DNA of 7,790 nt, taken from NCBI GenBank assembly GCA_016934775.1, contig JAFGSP010000137.1:1-7790 (forward strand), read 5' to 3'. The DNA is from Candidatus Woesearchaeota archaeon (GTDB lineage: Archaea > Nanobdellota > Nanobdellia > Woesearchaeales > GW2011-AR15). Positions 1-5,090 of this stretch are shown here, one piece after another. The notes under the pieces were generated by a model. The model made no database searches and was not told the origin of the DNA. It saw only the letters and a list, made by a program, of their open reading frames with translations. How positions within the stretch are numbered: the stretch's first letter is position 1; each line of letters begins with the position of its first letter. The position numbers were made by a program, and so were the translations under genes.

Positions 1-1195
1 AACGCCAGCAGTGGGCATAATCGTGCGCATAATCTTCCTTAAGTAGAAGAAACCCTCTCTTGTCAAGATCTTCGATAAACATGTCATTGTGTTTTTTTGC
101 ATGAAGTTTTGAGAACGGGCCCATTGTGTTATCGTAGAAGCCTTCCTCATCAACCTGGTTGAATGCAGGAATCCCTTCCCTGTGACCGACTTCATAGTCC
201 TCAGGACCGCAGCCAGGCGCCATATGCACCAATCCCGTACCCTGTTCTGTTGTCACATATTCAGAGCTCAGCACTACAACATGGAGCTTTTTTGCTGTTT
301 TTTTCAGTTCTTTAAAATGATGTTCCAGGACATCCTCCATAGGATGCTCATATTCAATTCCCGCAAGCTTCTTGCCAGGGAATGTGTCCATCACAATATA
401 GCTCTCACCTGCCTTTTCTGTAATTACAGTATCAGCAAGGTCTTTGGCAAGTATCCATGTTTCTTTTCCTACTTTTGCTTTTATATATTCAATATCTGGG
501 TTGGCCATCACACCAAGATTATAGGGAATAGTCCATGGTGTAGTGGTCCATATCAGAAGAAATTCGTTCTTTTTCCCCTTTACAGGGAATTTCACATAGA
601 TAGATTTATCGATAACATTCTTGTATTCCAGCTCATGCTTTGCTAGGGAAGTCTGGCAGCTTCCGCACCAGGTCATCACCATCTTTCCTTCATACAGCCT
701 ATTCTTTTCATGAGCTTTCTTGACAAGCCACCACCCGCCTTCAATGTATTCGTTTGCAATGGTCTGGTAAGCATTGTCAAAATCAAGCCAAACACCCAAC
801 CTCTTGAAATCCTTGTTCATCTGTTTTAGATTAGTCACTGCAAAATTCCTGCACTCTTTCACAAATTTTGCAAGGCCGAATTTCTCTATCTCTTCTTTTG
901 TCTTCATGCCCAGCTTTGCCTGCACTTTTCCTTCTGTAGGGAGACCGTGCATGTCATAGCCTGCCCTATCCCATACTTCAAAGCCCTGCATCCTCTTATA
1001 CCGGGTGACCATATCTTTCAGAGACTTGTTCCATGCTGTCCCCAGATGTATCTTGCCTGATGTATACGGCGGGCCGTCAAGAAAATAGAAAGGCTTTTTC
1101 CCTTTATTCTTTGCATTAGCCTTTTCTCTTAGCTTATTGTCTTCCCAGAATTTCAATATCTTCTCTTCTTGGTTCACAGGATCATATTTGTACAT
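1..1195 (-). CDS. ileS: Isoleucyl-tRNA synthetase, N-terminal 398 residues (3' part off the left edge)
   Basis: Class I aminoacyl-tRNA synthetase that charges tRNA-Ile in the cytoplasm and hydrolyses mischarged Val-tRNA-Ile. The frame is open from ATG 1195 to the window edge. Visible landmarks: an N-terminal Rossmann start with GPPYTSGKIHLGT, where HLGT (residues 50-53) is the HIGH signature; DMHGLPTE (81-88); a zinc-type WCGSCQTSLAKHE (176-188); the CP1 editing domain with WTTTPWT (216-222) and GTGLVHMAP...EDY (319-334); and the start of a second Cys site, YAHCWR (393-398), at the cut. The editing and zinc motifs fit IleRS better than ValRS or LeuRS. Start choice: AGGGTGAT lies 3 nt before the ATG and a TATA box about 40 nt before it. 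The KMSK loop and anticodon-binding domain are outside the window, so intactness downstream cannot be judged. No oddities seen in the visible part. Confidence 0.96.
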   Translation of the reverse strand, partial: MYKYDPVNQEEKILKFWEDNKLREKANAKNKGKKPFYFLDGPPYTSGKIHLGTAWNKSLKDMVTRYKRMQGFEVWDRAGYDMHGLPTEGKVQAKLGMKTKEEIEKFGLAKFVKECRNFAVTNLKQMNKDFKRLGVWLDFDNAYQTIANEYIEGGWWLVKKAHEKNRLYEGKMVMTWCGSCQTSLAKHELEYKNVIDKSIYVKFPVKGKKNEFLLIWTTTPWTIPYNLGVMANPDIEYIKAKVGKETWILAKDLADTVITEKAGESYIVMDTFPGKKLAGIEYEHPMEDVLEHHFKELKKTAKKLHVVVLSSEYVTTEQGTGLVHMAPGCGPEDYEVGHREGIPAFNQVDEEGFYDNTMGPFSKLHAKKHNDMFIEDLDKRGFLLLKEDYAHDYAHCWR

Positions 1196-1198
1196 TTT

Positions 1199-1240
1199 AT
1201 CACCCTAAATCTTATCTTGGTATTGGTTGTATTTTATATA
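1199..1240 (-). promoter_or_regulatory. ileS promoter and Shine-Dalgarno
   Basis: On the minus strand TATATAAAAT (1240-1231) is a good archaeal TATA box. AGGGTGAT (1206-1199) matches the archaeal anti-SD and ends 3 nt before ATG 1195, which settles the ileS start. Transcription would begin near 1205-1215, giving a very short leader. A second A/T-rich word, GTATAAAAAA (1251-1242), lies just upstream and could be an alternative box. Confidence 0.6.
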
Positions 1241-1277
1241 GTTTTTTATACATTTTCATCTCTACCATCTGTCTACA

Positions 1278-1297
1278 GAGGCTTAAAACACAGCCTC
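1278..1297. repeat. Small inverted repeat in the ileS-IS intergenic region
   Basis: GAGGCT (1278-1283) and AGCCTC (1292-1297) can form a 6-bp stem with an 8-nt loop. There is no T-run next to it on either strand, so it is not a clear terminator. It sits in the 225-nt gene-free stretch between ileS and the insertion element, where no tRNA or ORF is evident. Confidence 0.35.
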
Positions 1298-1302
1298 AGC
1301 TA

Positions 1303-1323
1303 AATAATAATAATAATAATAAT
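1303..1323. repeat. (AAT)7 trinucleotide microsatellite
   Basis: Seven perfect tandem copies of AAT, preceded by TA and followed by TG. It lies in non-coding DNA between ileS and the IS200-like element. Simple triplet tracts this long are uncommon in compact archaeal genomes and are prone to slippage, so copy number may vary between strains (inference). Confidence 0.9.
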
Positions 1324-1420
1324 TGCAGAAATGATAGTGCGAGCAACGATACTCATGGTAAAGAGCTAAGCTGGATTTATATTTAAAAGTTTTGAAGAAT
1401 TAATTAAGTTTTTCTTTGTA

Positions 1421-1472
1421 GAAAATCGGCTATCCCACCGCTAAAGCTGGTGGGACTTCACCGCCGATTTTC
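1421..1472. repeat. Right-end hairpin of the IS element, overlapping the tnpA stop
   Basis: Two nested stems: outer GAAAATCGGC (1421-1430) with GCCGATTTTC (1463-1472), 10 bp; inner CCCACC (1434-1439) with GGTGGG (1449-1454), 6 bp, around the loop GCTAAAGCT. The tnpA stop codon (1473-1471) lies in the outer arm. On the tnpA strand the stem ends in a short T-run followed by C, so it may also work as a terminator. Known role in the family: the imperfect hairpin at the transposon end is bound by TnpA. Confidence 0.8.
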
Positions 1473-1905
1473 AGCCAAGTTTCTTCTGTTTTGTTCTTGA
1501 CCAACTGTTTGAGTTTTCTATGTAATGCTTAATTGTTTCTGCATTCACATTTCCTACTGTTCTGTACATTGTTCCTCTATTCCATAGATGTTTGTATTTC
1601 TTTAAAGAAGGATATACTTTTCTTATGTAATAAGAACTTCCTCCTTTAAGAACTTGGAATAATCTCCTGATTGAATAATCAGGAGGACAGGTAACAAACA
1701 AATGTACATGATCCGGCATTACTTCCTTTGAGAAGATATCAATCTTGTGTCTCTCACAGACCCATTCAAAGGATTTCTCTGCAATCTCTTTAGTCTCTTT
1801 CCATTGAAAAACTTTTCCTCTCTTCTTCGTCACTAACACTACATGATACCATTTCTGACCTATGTTGCGCCGAAACCTTTTTATTTCAGAGTTTCCTCTA
1901 TTCAT
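1471..1905 (-). CDS. tnpA: IS200/IS605-family transposase TnpA (Y1 HUH nuclease)
   Basis: A 144-aa transposase, a full length for the family (about 130-155). It catalyses excision and insertion of single-stranded transposon circles through a 5'-phosphotyrosine intermediate, acting as a dimer on hairpin ends. Seen here: the N-terminal strand WYHVVLVTKKRGKVF (19-33), the HUH metal motif in MPDHVHLFVTCPP (63-75; His66 and His68), the helix SIRRLFQVLKGGSSYYIRK (78-96), LWNRGTMYRTVGNV (107-120), and the catalytic tyrosine Tyr128 in ETIKHYIENS. In characterised members (IS608, ISDra2) a Gln four residues after the Tyr helps bind the metal; here that position is Ser132. Start: ATG 1905 follows GAGGTG at 1916-1911 with 5-nt spacing. 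No frameshift; the stop lies in the right-end hairpin. No tnpB lies within the element. Family assignment is secure; activity is not shown. Confidence 0.94.
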   Translation of the reverse strand: MNRGNSEIKRFRRNIGQKWYHVVLVTKKRGKVFQWKETKEIAEKSFEWVCERHKIDIFSKEVMPDHVHLFVTCPPDYSIRRLFQVLKGGSSYYIRKVYPSLKKYKHLWNRGTMYRTVGNVNAETIKHYIENSNSWSRTKQKKLG

Positions 1906-1910
1906 TTGTA

Positions 1911-1916
1911 CACCTC
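1911..1916 (-). promoter_or_regulatory. Shine-Dalgarno of tnpA
   Basis: GAGGTG on the minus strand, 5 nt before ATG 1905, matching the archaeal anti-SD. It lies 5 nt downstream of the 9-bp hairpin 1922-1943 in the transcript, so that hairpin is close to the ribosome-binding site without covering it. Confidence 0.65.
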
Positions 1917-1921
1917 ATATG

Positions 1922-1943
1922 CGTTTTTCACAGCTGAAAAACG
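1922..1943. repeat. Perfect 9-bp hairpin in the tnpA leader
   Basis: CGTTTTTCA (1922-1930) and TGAAAAACG (1935-1943) are perfect inverted arms around a 4-nt loop. In the tnpA transcript this hairpin falls just before the Shine-Dalgarno. IS200 tnpA mRNA is known in bacteria to be held down by leader structures; a similar role here is inferred. Confidence 0.7.
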
Positions 1944-1944
1944 T

Positions 1945-1958
1945 GTATGAGCTCATAC
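1945..1958. repeat. 14-bp perfect palindrome in the tnpA leader
   Basis: GTATGAGCTCATAC reads the same on both strands with no spacer. It directly follows the 9-bp hairpin 1922-1943. A spacerless palindrome is a better candidate for a dimeric protein-binding site or a cruciform than for an RNA hairpin. It is inside the element upstream of tnpA. Confidence 0.6.
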
Positions 1959-2001
1959 TTGCACCTAATTCGCTGTGTTAATATTCTCCAGAATTCTCTT
2001 T

Positions 2002-2025
2002 AAGAAAAAGCTTACGCTTTTTCTT
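2002..2025. repeat. Perfect 10-bp hairpin, terminator-like, in the IS left end
   Basis: AAGAAAAAGC (2002-2011) and GCTTTTTCTT (2016-2025) form a 10-bp stem with the loop TTAC. On either strand the 3' arm is T-rich, so it could stop transcription entering tnpA from outside (read on the minus strand) as well as act as a transposition hairpin. IS200 elements are known to carry such a protective terminator upstream of tnpA. Confidence 0.65.
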
Positions 2026-2028
2026 CAT

Positions 2029-2044
2029 TAGCCCTAAAGGGCTA
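2029..2044. repeat. 6-bp hairpin next to the left-end hairpin
   Basis: TAGCCC (2029-2034) and GGGCTA (2039-2044) form a 6-bp stem around TAAA. It stands 3 nt from the preceding 10-bp hairpin and 1 nt from the left-end hairpin 2046-2092, so three stems are packed into about 90 nt. Confidence 0.6.
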
Positions 2045-2045
2045 G

Positions 2046-2092
2046 TCCTGTATCCCACAGTTAAAAACAGATGCTAAAGCTGGGACTTAGGA
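2046..2092. repeat. Left-end hairpin of the IS element
   Basis: Stems TCCT (2046-2049) with AGGA (2089-2092) and TCCCA (2053-2057) with TGGGA (2081-2085), separated by a small internal loop. It shares the words TATCCCA, GCTAAAGCTGG and GGGACTT with the right-end hairpin at 1431-1458, but has a longer apical loop (an extra ACAGTTAAAAACAGAT-like insert). Shared sequence at both ends is the main evidence for the element's limits. Confidence 0.7.
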
Positions 2093-2134
2093 ACCTTTTT
2101 GCATTAAGTTTTATTCTCCTTTTCCAGCCAAACA

Positions 2135-2142
2135 TTTATATA
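2135..2142 (+). promoter_or_regulatory. TATA box of the DUF1385 gene
   Basis: TTTATATA centred about 28 nt before ATG 2167. With the usual archaeal TATA-to-start distance of about 25 nt, transcription begins within a few bases of the ATG and the mRNA is probably leaderless. No Shine-Dalgarno is seen before 2167, which agrees. The box lies only about 40 bp from the end of the insertion element. Confidence 0.6.
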
Positions 2143-2166
2143 GTTCTTTTTAAACATATTTTAGAA

Positions 2167-3006
2167 ATGAGTTCTAAGCTTACTATCGGAGGCCAAGCGG
2201 TAATTGAAGGCGTGATGATGCGCTCCGCTGACAAGTATGCTATCTGTGTAAGGCGACCTGATAAAAAAATCTCCACTAAGATTATTCCCATTAAAAAAGA
2301 CCAATGGTACAATAAGATTCCTATAATAAGAGGCATAACAAGGTTCTGCGAGACCCTGTATATCGGCATGAACAGCATTACTTATTCTGCATCTGAAGCA
2401 ATGGGTGAAGAAGAGAGCATGAACGCAGGGGAACTGTTTTTTACGATACTCCTCTCAATCGGCATGACTATCCTTCTTTTCTACATGGCTCCTTTGTTCA
2501 TAGCCAGATTCCTTACAAAAAGCAACGGTGTACTTTTCAATGTCATAGACGGGCTTGCGAGAATAGTAATCTTCCTGGCTTATCTCTACATTATCTCTCT
2601 GATGCCTGACATAAGGCGTGTTTTCCAGTACCACGGAGCAGAGCATATGACCGTGCATGCCTATGAGCACGGAGAAAAACTGACTGTTAAGAATATCAGG
2701 AAACACACAACATTACATCCAAGATGCGGAACAAACTTCCTGTTGATTGTATTTATATTATCAATTTTCTTTTTCACTGCTATCCCTGTCAGGACTTATC
2801 TCTACAGGCTTGGAATCAGGCTGCTGCTTCTGCCGCTGATTGCCGGAATCGCATATGAGATTCTAAAGGTCTCAGGAAAGTACTATGAAAATCCTATTGT
2901 AAAGTTAATGGCATGGCCTGGTCTGATGCTTCAAAAAATAACTACAAGAGAGCCAGAAGATGACATGATAAACGTTGCAATAAAATCGCTTAAGTCTGTA
3001 ATTTAA
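2167..3006 (+). CDS. DUF1385/YqhQ-family integral membrane protein
   Basis: A 279-aa membrane protein of the DUF1385 (YqhQ, COG3872) family, whose biochemical function is not established to my knowledge. Family signatures: IGGQAVIEGVMMR (7-19), QYHGAEHMTVHAYEHGE (154-170) and HPRCGTNFLL (184-193). The conserved His and Glu residues in the middle motif look like a metal or catalytic site (inference). Hydrophobic segments lie at about 90-115, 128-148, 190-207 and 215-232. Start: an upstream in-frame ATG at 2071 is open, but it lies inside the IS hairpin and its 32 extra codons would span the TATA box; family members begin shortly before the GGQAVIEGVMMR motif, so 2167 is chosen. It is followed 66 nt later, on the same strand, by a small gene with a possible promoter of its own. 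The family is best known from Firmicutes and other bacteria, so an archaeal copy may reflect old transfer. Family call firm, function unknown. Confidence 0.9.
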   Translation: MSSKLTIGGQAVIEGVMMRSADKYAICVRRPDKKISTKIIPIKKDQWYNKIPIIRGITRFCETLYIGMNSITYSASEAMGEEESMNAGELFFTILLSIGMTILLFYMAPLFIARFLTKSNGVLFNVIDGLARIVIFLAYLYIISLMPDIRRVFQYHGAEHMTVHAYEHGEKLTVKNIRKHTTLHPRCGTNFLLIVFILSIFFFTAIPVRTYLYRLGIRLLLLPLIAGIAYEILKVSGKYYENPIVKLMAWPGLMLQKITTREPEDDMINVAIKSLKSVI

Positions 3007-3014
3007 AACAAAAA

Positions 3015-3041
3015 TTTTAAATAGTCAACTGACTTTTTAAA
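3015..3041 (+). promoter_or_regulatory. Possible TATA box(es) for the 101-aa gene
   Basis: TTTTAAATA (3015-3023) and TTTTTAAA (3034-3041) are both acceptable TATA-like words between the DUF1385 stop and the next gene. The second is placed for a start near 3063, just before the small gene. No good Shine-Dalgarno precedes ATG 3073 (only GGGG at 3057-3060), so independent, near-leaderless transcription is plausible but not certain. Confidence 0.35.
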
Positions 3042-3072
3042 AATGTTCGTCTGGTTGGGGTATTAATGCAAA

Positions 3073-3378
3073 ATGATGGAACTGGGTGGAAATATTGAGC
3101 TGGTCGGATTCAATGACATTGATTCTTCTGAGTTGATTGTCCTTAAAAAAATAATAGGCAATTTTGCCAGGAAATTCTCAGACCAATTGCAGGAAGACTA
3201 TGAAAAACTAACTCTCACCCTCAAGAAAATCCATGGGGAGAAATCATCCAAATTTGAGGTTCAGGCCAAAATAATGACAAAATCCAAGCCTATAAATTCC
3301 GAATGCACTCAGAATAACCTTTTCTTCTGTGTTGCCGAGGTCCTGAAAAAACTGGAAGCCCAGATCGGGAAAAAATAA
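3073..3378 (+). CDS. Small protein, possible HPF/RaiA-like or related alpha/beta fold
   Basis: A 101-aa protein I do not firmly recognise. Visible pattern: strand NIELVGF (7-13), a long helix from about 19 to 45 (SELIVLKKIIGNFARKFSDQ), strand LTLTLKKIH (46-54), strand KFEVQAKIMT (60-69), a possible third strand around 72-82, and an amphipathic C-terminal helix VAEVLKKLEAQIGKK (87-101). The order beta-alpha-beta-beta-(beta)-alpha, the length and the Lys-rich strands are those of HPF/RaiA (S30AE) ribosome-hibernation factors and also of PHA-granule-type small proteins; this is fold-level inference only. Small archaeal proteins with a similar 'ELxxxKKII...' helix are familiar to me as uncharacterised. 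Start: ATG 3073 or the adjacent 3076; ATG 3066 is out of frame. It lies downstream of the DUF1385 gene, with a 66-nt gap. No truncation seen. Confidence 0.7.
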   Translation: MMELGGNIELVGFNDIDSSELIVLKKIIGNFARKFSDQLQEDYEKLTLTLKKIHGEKSSKFEVQAKIMTKSKPINSECTQNNLFFCVAEVLKKLEAQIGKK

Positions 3379-3577
3379 AACGAAAATATGATTGTTCTGA
3401 ACTATCTACTGACTAAAATCAGGGGTATTACGCTCCTCAATTCATATCCTATTTTCGAATATTAAACAGAGGAACTTCATCCTTGTACTAAAATATAAAG
3501 TATTCGTTCACTCGTTTAATAAACTCGAGCAAAATCACACAAAATCATTGCTGATTAGTATATAGAATTTAAAACAA
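3379..3577. other. Gene-free spacer between convergent genes
   Basis: About 200 nt between the plus-strand small gene and the minus-strand eL31 end. It contains an 8-bp inverted repeat, CGAAAATA (3381-3388) and TATTTTCG (3450-3457), 61 nt apart, and a 25-codon open frame that shows no coding signs. No tRNA, no convincing C/D-box RNA and no strong terminator stem were found. Confidence 0.4.
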
Positions 3578-4186
3578 TTATTTTTTAGCTGCTTTCTTTG
3601 CAGGTTTTTTAGCAGGCTTTTTCTCAGCAGGCTTCTTTACTGGCTTTGCATCTTTCTTTGCAACTGGCTTAGCTGCGGGTTTTGTCTTAGCAGTCTTTGG
3701 CTTTGAAGCTGCTTTTTTTGGCTTTGTCTCTTTTTTAGGAGCTGCCTCCTTTTCAGGAGCCTTTTTCCCTTCGCCCTTTTTATCATCAAGAAGACCGTCA
3801 AGCTCTTTCTCCAGTTCTTTAACATCTTCTTCTGTAGTCTCTTTTGATTCTTCAGCTTTCACATCATCCTGCTTTTTCTCTTTCTTACCTTCTTTTTCTT
3901 CAACAACAGGCTCTTCATACTTGAATCCGAACAATTCAGCCTTCACAATTCCTTCATCGTCTTTGATAACTGTAACCTTAACATGATGCGGAGGATGTTT
4001 AATGCCCCTGTCCCACACAGTCTCATTCAAAACTCTTCCTATCTTGACAGATTTCATGTCAACCTTCATATGCCTTGCAAGAAACTCCCTAAGTGTAAGG
4101 ACTGCTTTTTTAGCCTTCTTGTACCTAGGTGATTTGATAAATCCTTTCCTCAAAGGGACATTGTAGATTCTTTCGATATTAGCCAT
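3578..4186 (-). CDS. rpl31e: Ribosomal protein eL31 with a long charged C-terminal tail
   Basis: Large-subunit ribosomal protein eL31 (L31e), which sits near the peptide exit tunnel. The conserved domain fills residues 1-90: ERIYNVPLRKGFIKSPRYKK (5-24), REFLARHMKVD (33-43), GRVLNETVWDRGIKHPP (50-66) and the strand HHVKVTVIKDDEGIVKAELF (67-86). Archaeal eL31 normally ends there at about 80-95 aa. This one continues for some 110 residues: an acidic section (91-135, Glu/Asp/Lys) with the short helix-like VKELEKELDGLLDDKK (122-137), then a Lys/Ala/Pro section (145-202) resembling histone H1 tails with repeated PAKK and KPAxK units. Start: ATG 4186 follows the eL39 stop by one base, so it is the last gene of the eS19-eL39-eL31 operon and probably coupled in translation. 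The tail is in frame and closed by a single TAA. Its function is unknown; rRNA or nucleic-acid contact is inferred. Confidence 0.95.
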   Translation of the reverse strand: MANIERIYNVPLRKGFIKSPRYKKAKKAVLTLREFLARHMKVDMKSVKIGRVLNETVWDRGIKHPPHHVKVTVIKDDEGIVKAELFGFKYEEPVVEEKEGKKEKKQDDVKAEESKETTEEDVKELEKELDGLLDDKKGEGKKAPEKEAAPKKETKPKKAASKPKTAKTKPAAKPVAKKDAKPVKKPAEKKPAKKPAKKAAKK

Positions 4187-4187
4187 T

Positions 4188-4364
4188 TTAAACCTTCGTC
4201 CTGCTTCCGCGTCTCCACTGTCTCTTCACAGCGGTATGCCTGCCCGGATGGACTCTCCTGTTCTTACCATATATCTTAGGAACTGTCCAAAAAGGCGCCC
4301 ATCTGGTCTGACCAGATTTCTTTGAAAGCCTTTTCTTAACTGCAGGATGCTTGAATCGTGTCAT
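4188..4364 (-). CDS. rpl39e: Ribosomal protein eL39 (58 aa, divergent)
   Basis: A 58-residue, strongly basic protein between eS19 and eL31. The start is ATG 4364, 2 nt after the eS19 stop; the stop TAA (4190-4188) is 1 nt before the eL31 start. The sequence begins MTRFKHPAVKKRLSKKSG and has the eL39 core TRWAPFWTVPKIYGKNRRV (20-38) and the C-terminal signature RQWRRGSRTKV (48-58), equivalent to the usual RRHWRRSKLK. eL39 is an unfolded basic chain lining the peptide exit tunnel in archaea and eukaryotes. Typical length is about 51, so it is slightly long, with extra residues between NRRV and the WRR end (HPGRHTAVKRQ). Its place next to eL31 is the classic archaeal order. It is short enough to be missed by ordinary gene calling. 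Confidence 0.92.
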   Translation of the reverse strand: MTRFKHPAVKKRLSKKSGQTRWAPFWTVPKIYGKNRRVHPGRHTAVKRQWRRGSRTKV

Positions 4365-4366
4365 TT

Positions 4367-5026
4367 TTATTCTTCTTTTTCTTTAGTCTCTGCTTTTTTC
4401 TTTTCTTCAGCAGGTTTTTCTTCCTTTGCCTCTTTTTTTTCTTTCTTTTCAGGAGCTTTTTTTGCTTCTGTCTTTTCTTCCTTCTCTTCTTTTGCCGGCA
4501 CTTCTTTTTTATCGGCAACAGACTCTTTCTTATGCTCAGCAGCAGGTTTCTTCTCCTCATGAGCCTTTTCAGGCTTTTCAGCCTTTTTCGGCTTTGCATA
4601 TTTTGGTTTTATCTTAATAATAATCTTGTCAATAAATGATTTTCCCTGCGGGGTTATCATACGGCCTTTATGCACACCTACCTGGGCCTGCTTGACAAAC
4701 CCGATAAGCTCAAGTTTCTGCATTATCTTTCTAAGAATATTCCCGCCGCTCTTGAAAGTCTTATCAGGCTTATGTCCCCTGTTCTTCCTTCCGCCGTATT
4801 TTGTCCTCAATTTTGATACGCCTATAGGGCCCAGCTTGTATATGGCCCTAAGGACTGCTGCGCTCCTTATGTACCACCAGTTCTTCTCGGCAGGAGGCCT
4901 CTCGTTATGCCTTCCTGTCTTTACAAATGAAGCCCATTCAGGAGGCGCCATCTCAGGCATCTTCTCCAGCTGCTTTGCAGCCTCTTCAATCAATTCTCTT
5001 GGTGATACATCATATATGCTGACCAT
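4367..5026 (-). CDS. rps19e: Ribosomal protein eS19 with a Lys/Glu-rich C-terminal tail
   Basis: Small-subunit ribosomal protein eS19 (S19e), needed for head assembly of the 30S subunit in archaea/eukaryotes. The core is in residues 1-139: SIYDVSPRELIEEAAKQLEK (3-22), PPEWASFVKTGRHNERPP (28-45), WWYIRSAAVLRAIYKLGPIGVSKLR (50-74), YGGRKNRGHKP (77-87), SGGNILRKIMQKLELIGFV (93-111) and GRMITPQGKSFID (121-133). These match the family from end to end; usual length is about 150. Here about 80 more residues (140-219) form a Lys/Glu/Ala tail with near-balanced charge. Start: ATG 5026 has the SD GAGGAT at 5038-5033 with 6-nt spacing. It is the first gene of the operon; eL39 follows after 2 nt. In many archaea a PDCD5-type DNA-binding protein gene stands between eS19 and eL39; it is absent here. 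Confidence 0.96.
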   Translation of the reverse strand: MVSIYDVSPRELIEEAAKQLEKMPEMAPPEWASFVKTGRHNERPPAEKNWWYIRSAAVLRAIYKLGPIGVSKLRTKYGGRKNRGHKPDKTFKSGGNILRKIMQKLELIGFVKQAQVGVHKGRMITPQGKSFIDKIIIKIKPKYAKPKKAEKPEKAHEEKKPAAEHKKESVADKKEVPAKEEKEEKTEAKKAPEKKEKKEAKEEKPAEEKKKAETKEKEE

Positions 5027-5032
5027 TTTTAT

Positions 5033-5038
5033 ATCCTC
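5033..5038 (-). promoter_or_regulatory. Shine-Dalgarno of eS19
   Basis: GAGGAT on the minus strand, 6 nt before ATG 5026. It fixes the start of the first gene in the ribosomal operon. Confidence 0.6.
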
Positions 5039-5090
5039 ATTGTATGTGACTTTTCAGTCAATAGCGGGGAACATTTGTTCGCCATAAGAC

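Larger units (their letters stand above)
1421..2092 (-). mobile_element. IS200/IS605-family single-strand insertion element, tnpA only
   Basis: A compact element of roughly 670 bp encoding one HUH transposase and no TnpB. The boundaries are inferred from two related hairpins: the right-end hairpin 1421-1472, just past the tnpA stop, and the left-end hairpin 2046-2092, upstream of tnpA. Both contain TATCCCA, then GCTAAAGCTGG, then GGGACTT in the same order and orientation. This family transposes as single-stranded DNA with subterminal hairpins and makes no target duplication, so none is expected; exact cleavage sites a few bases outside the hairpins cannot be read from one copy. The length fits IS200-group elements (about 700 bp). 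The transposase frame is intact, so the element may be active or may have inserted recently. Confidence 0.8.

Noticed and set aside
182..959. Plus-strand open frames opposite ileS
   Set aside because: The minus strand encodes a well-conserved IleRS across the whole region; the plus frames have no family features or start signals.
1196..1420. tRNA gene near ileS
   Set aside because: No cloverleaf, T-loop GGTTCRA or CCA-end pattern was found on either strand.
1421..2092. TnpB gene or omega-RNA linked to the IS element
   Set aside because: No second ORF or remnant of TnpB lies inside the element or beside it.
2136..2706. Minus-strand open frames opposite the DUF1385 gene
   Set aside because: Antisense shadows of a recognised membrane protein.
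3379..3577. Box C/D sRNA or other structured RNA
   Set aside because: CTGA-like words occur but no proper C box pairs with them at the right spacing, and stems are short.
4336..4639. Several overlapping open frames on both strands rich in Lys/Arg or Phe/Ser
   Set aside because: They are shifted or antisense readings of the low-complexity eS19 tail; the eS19 frame explains the sequence.
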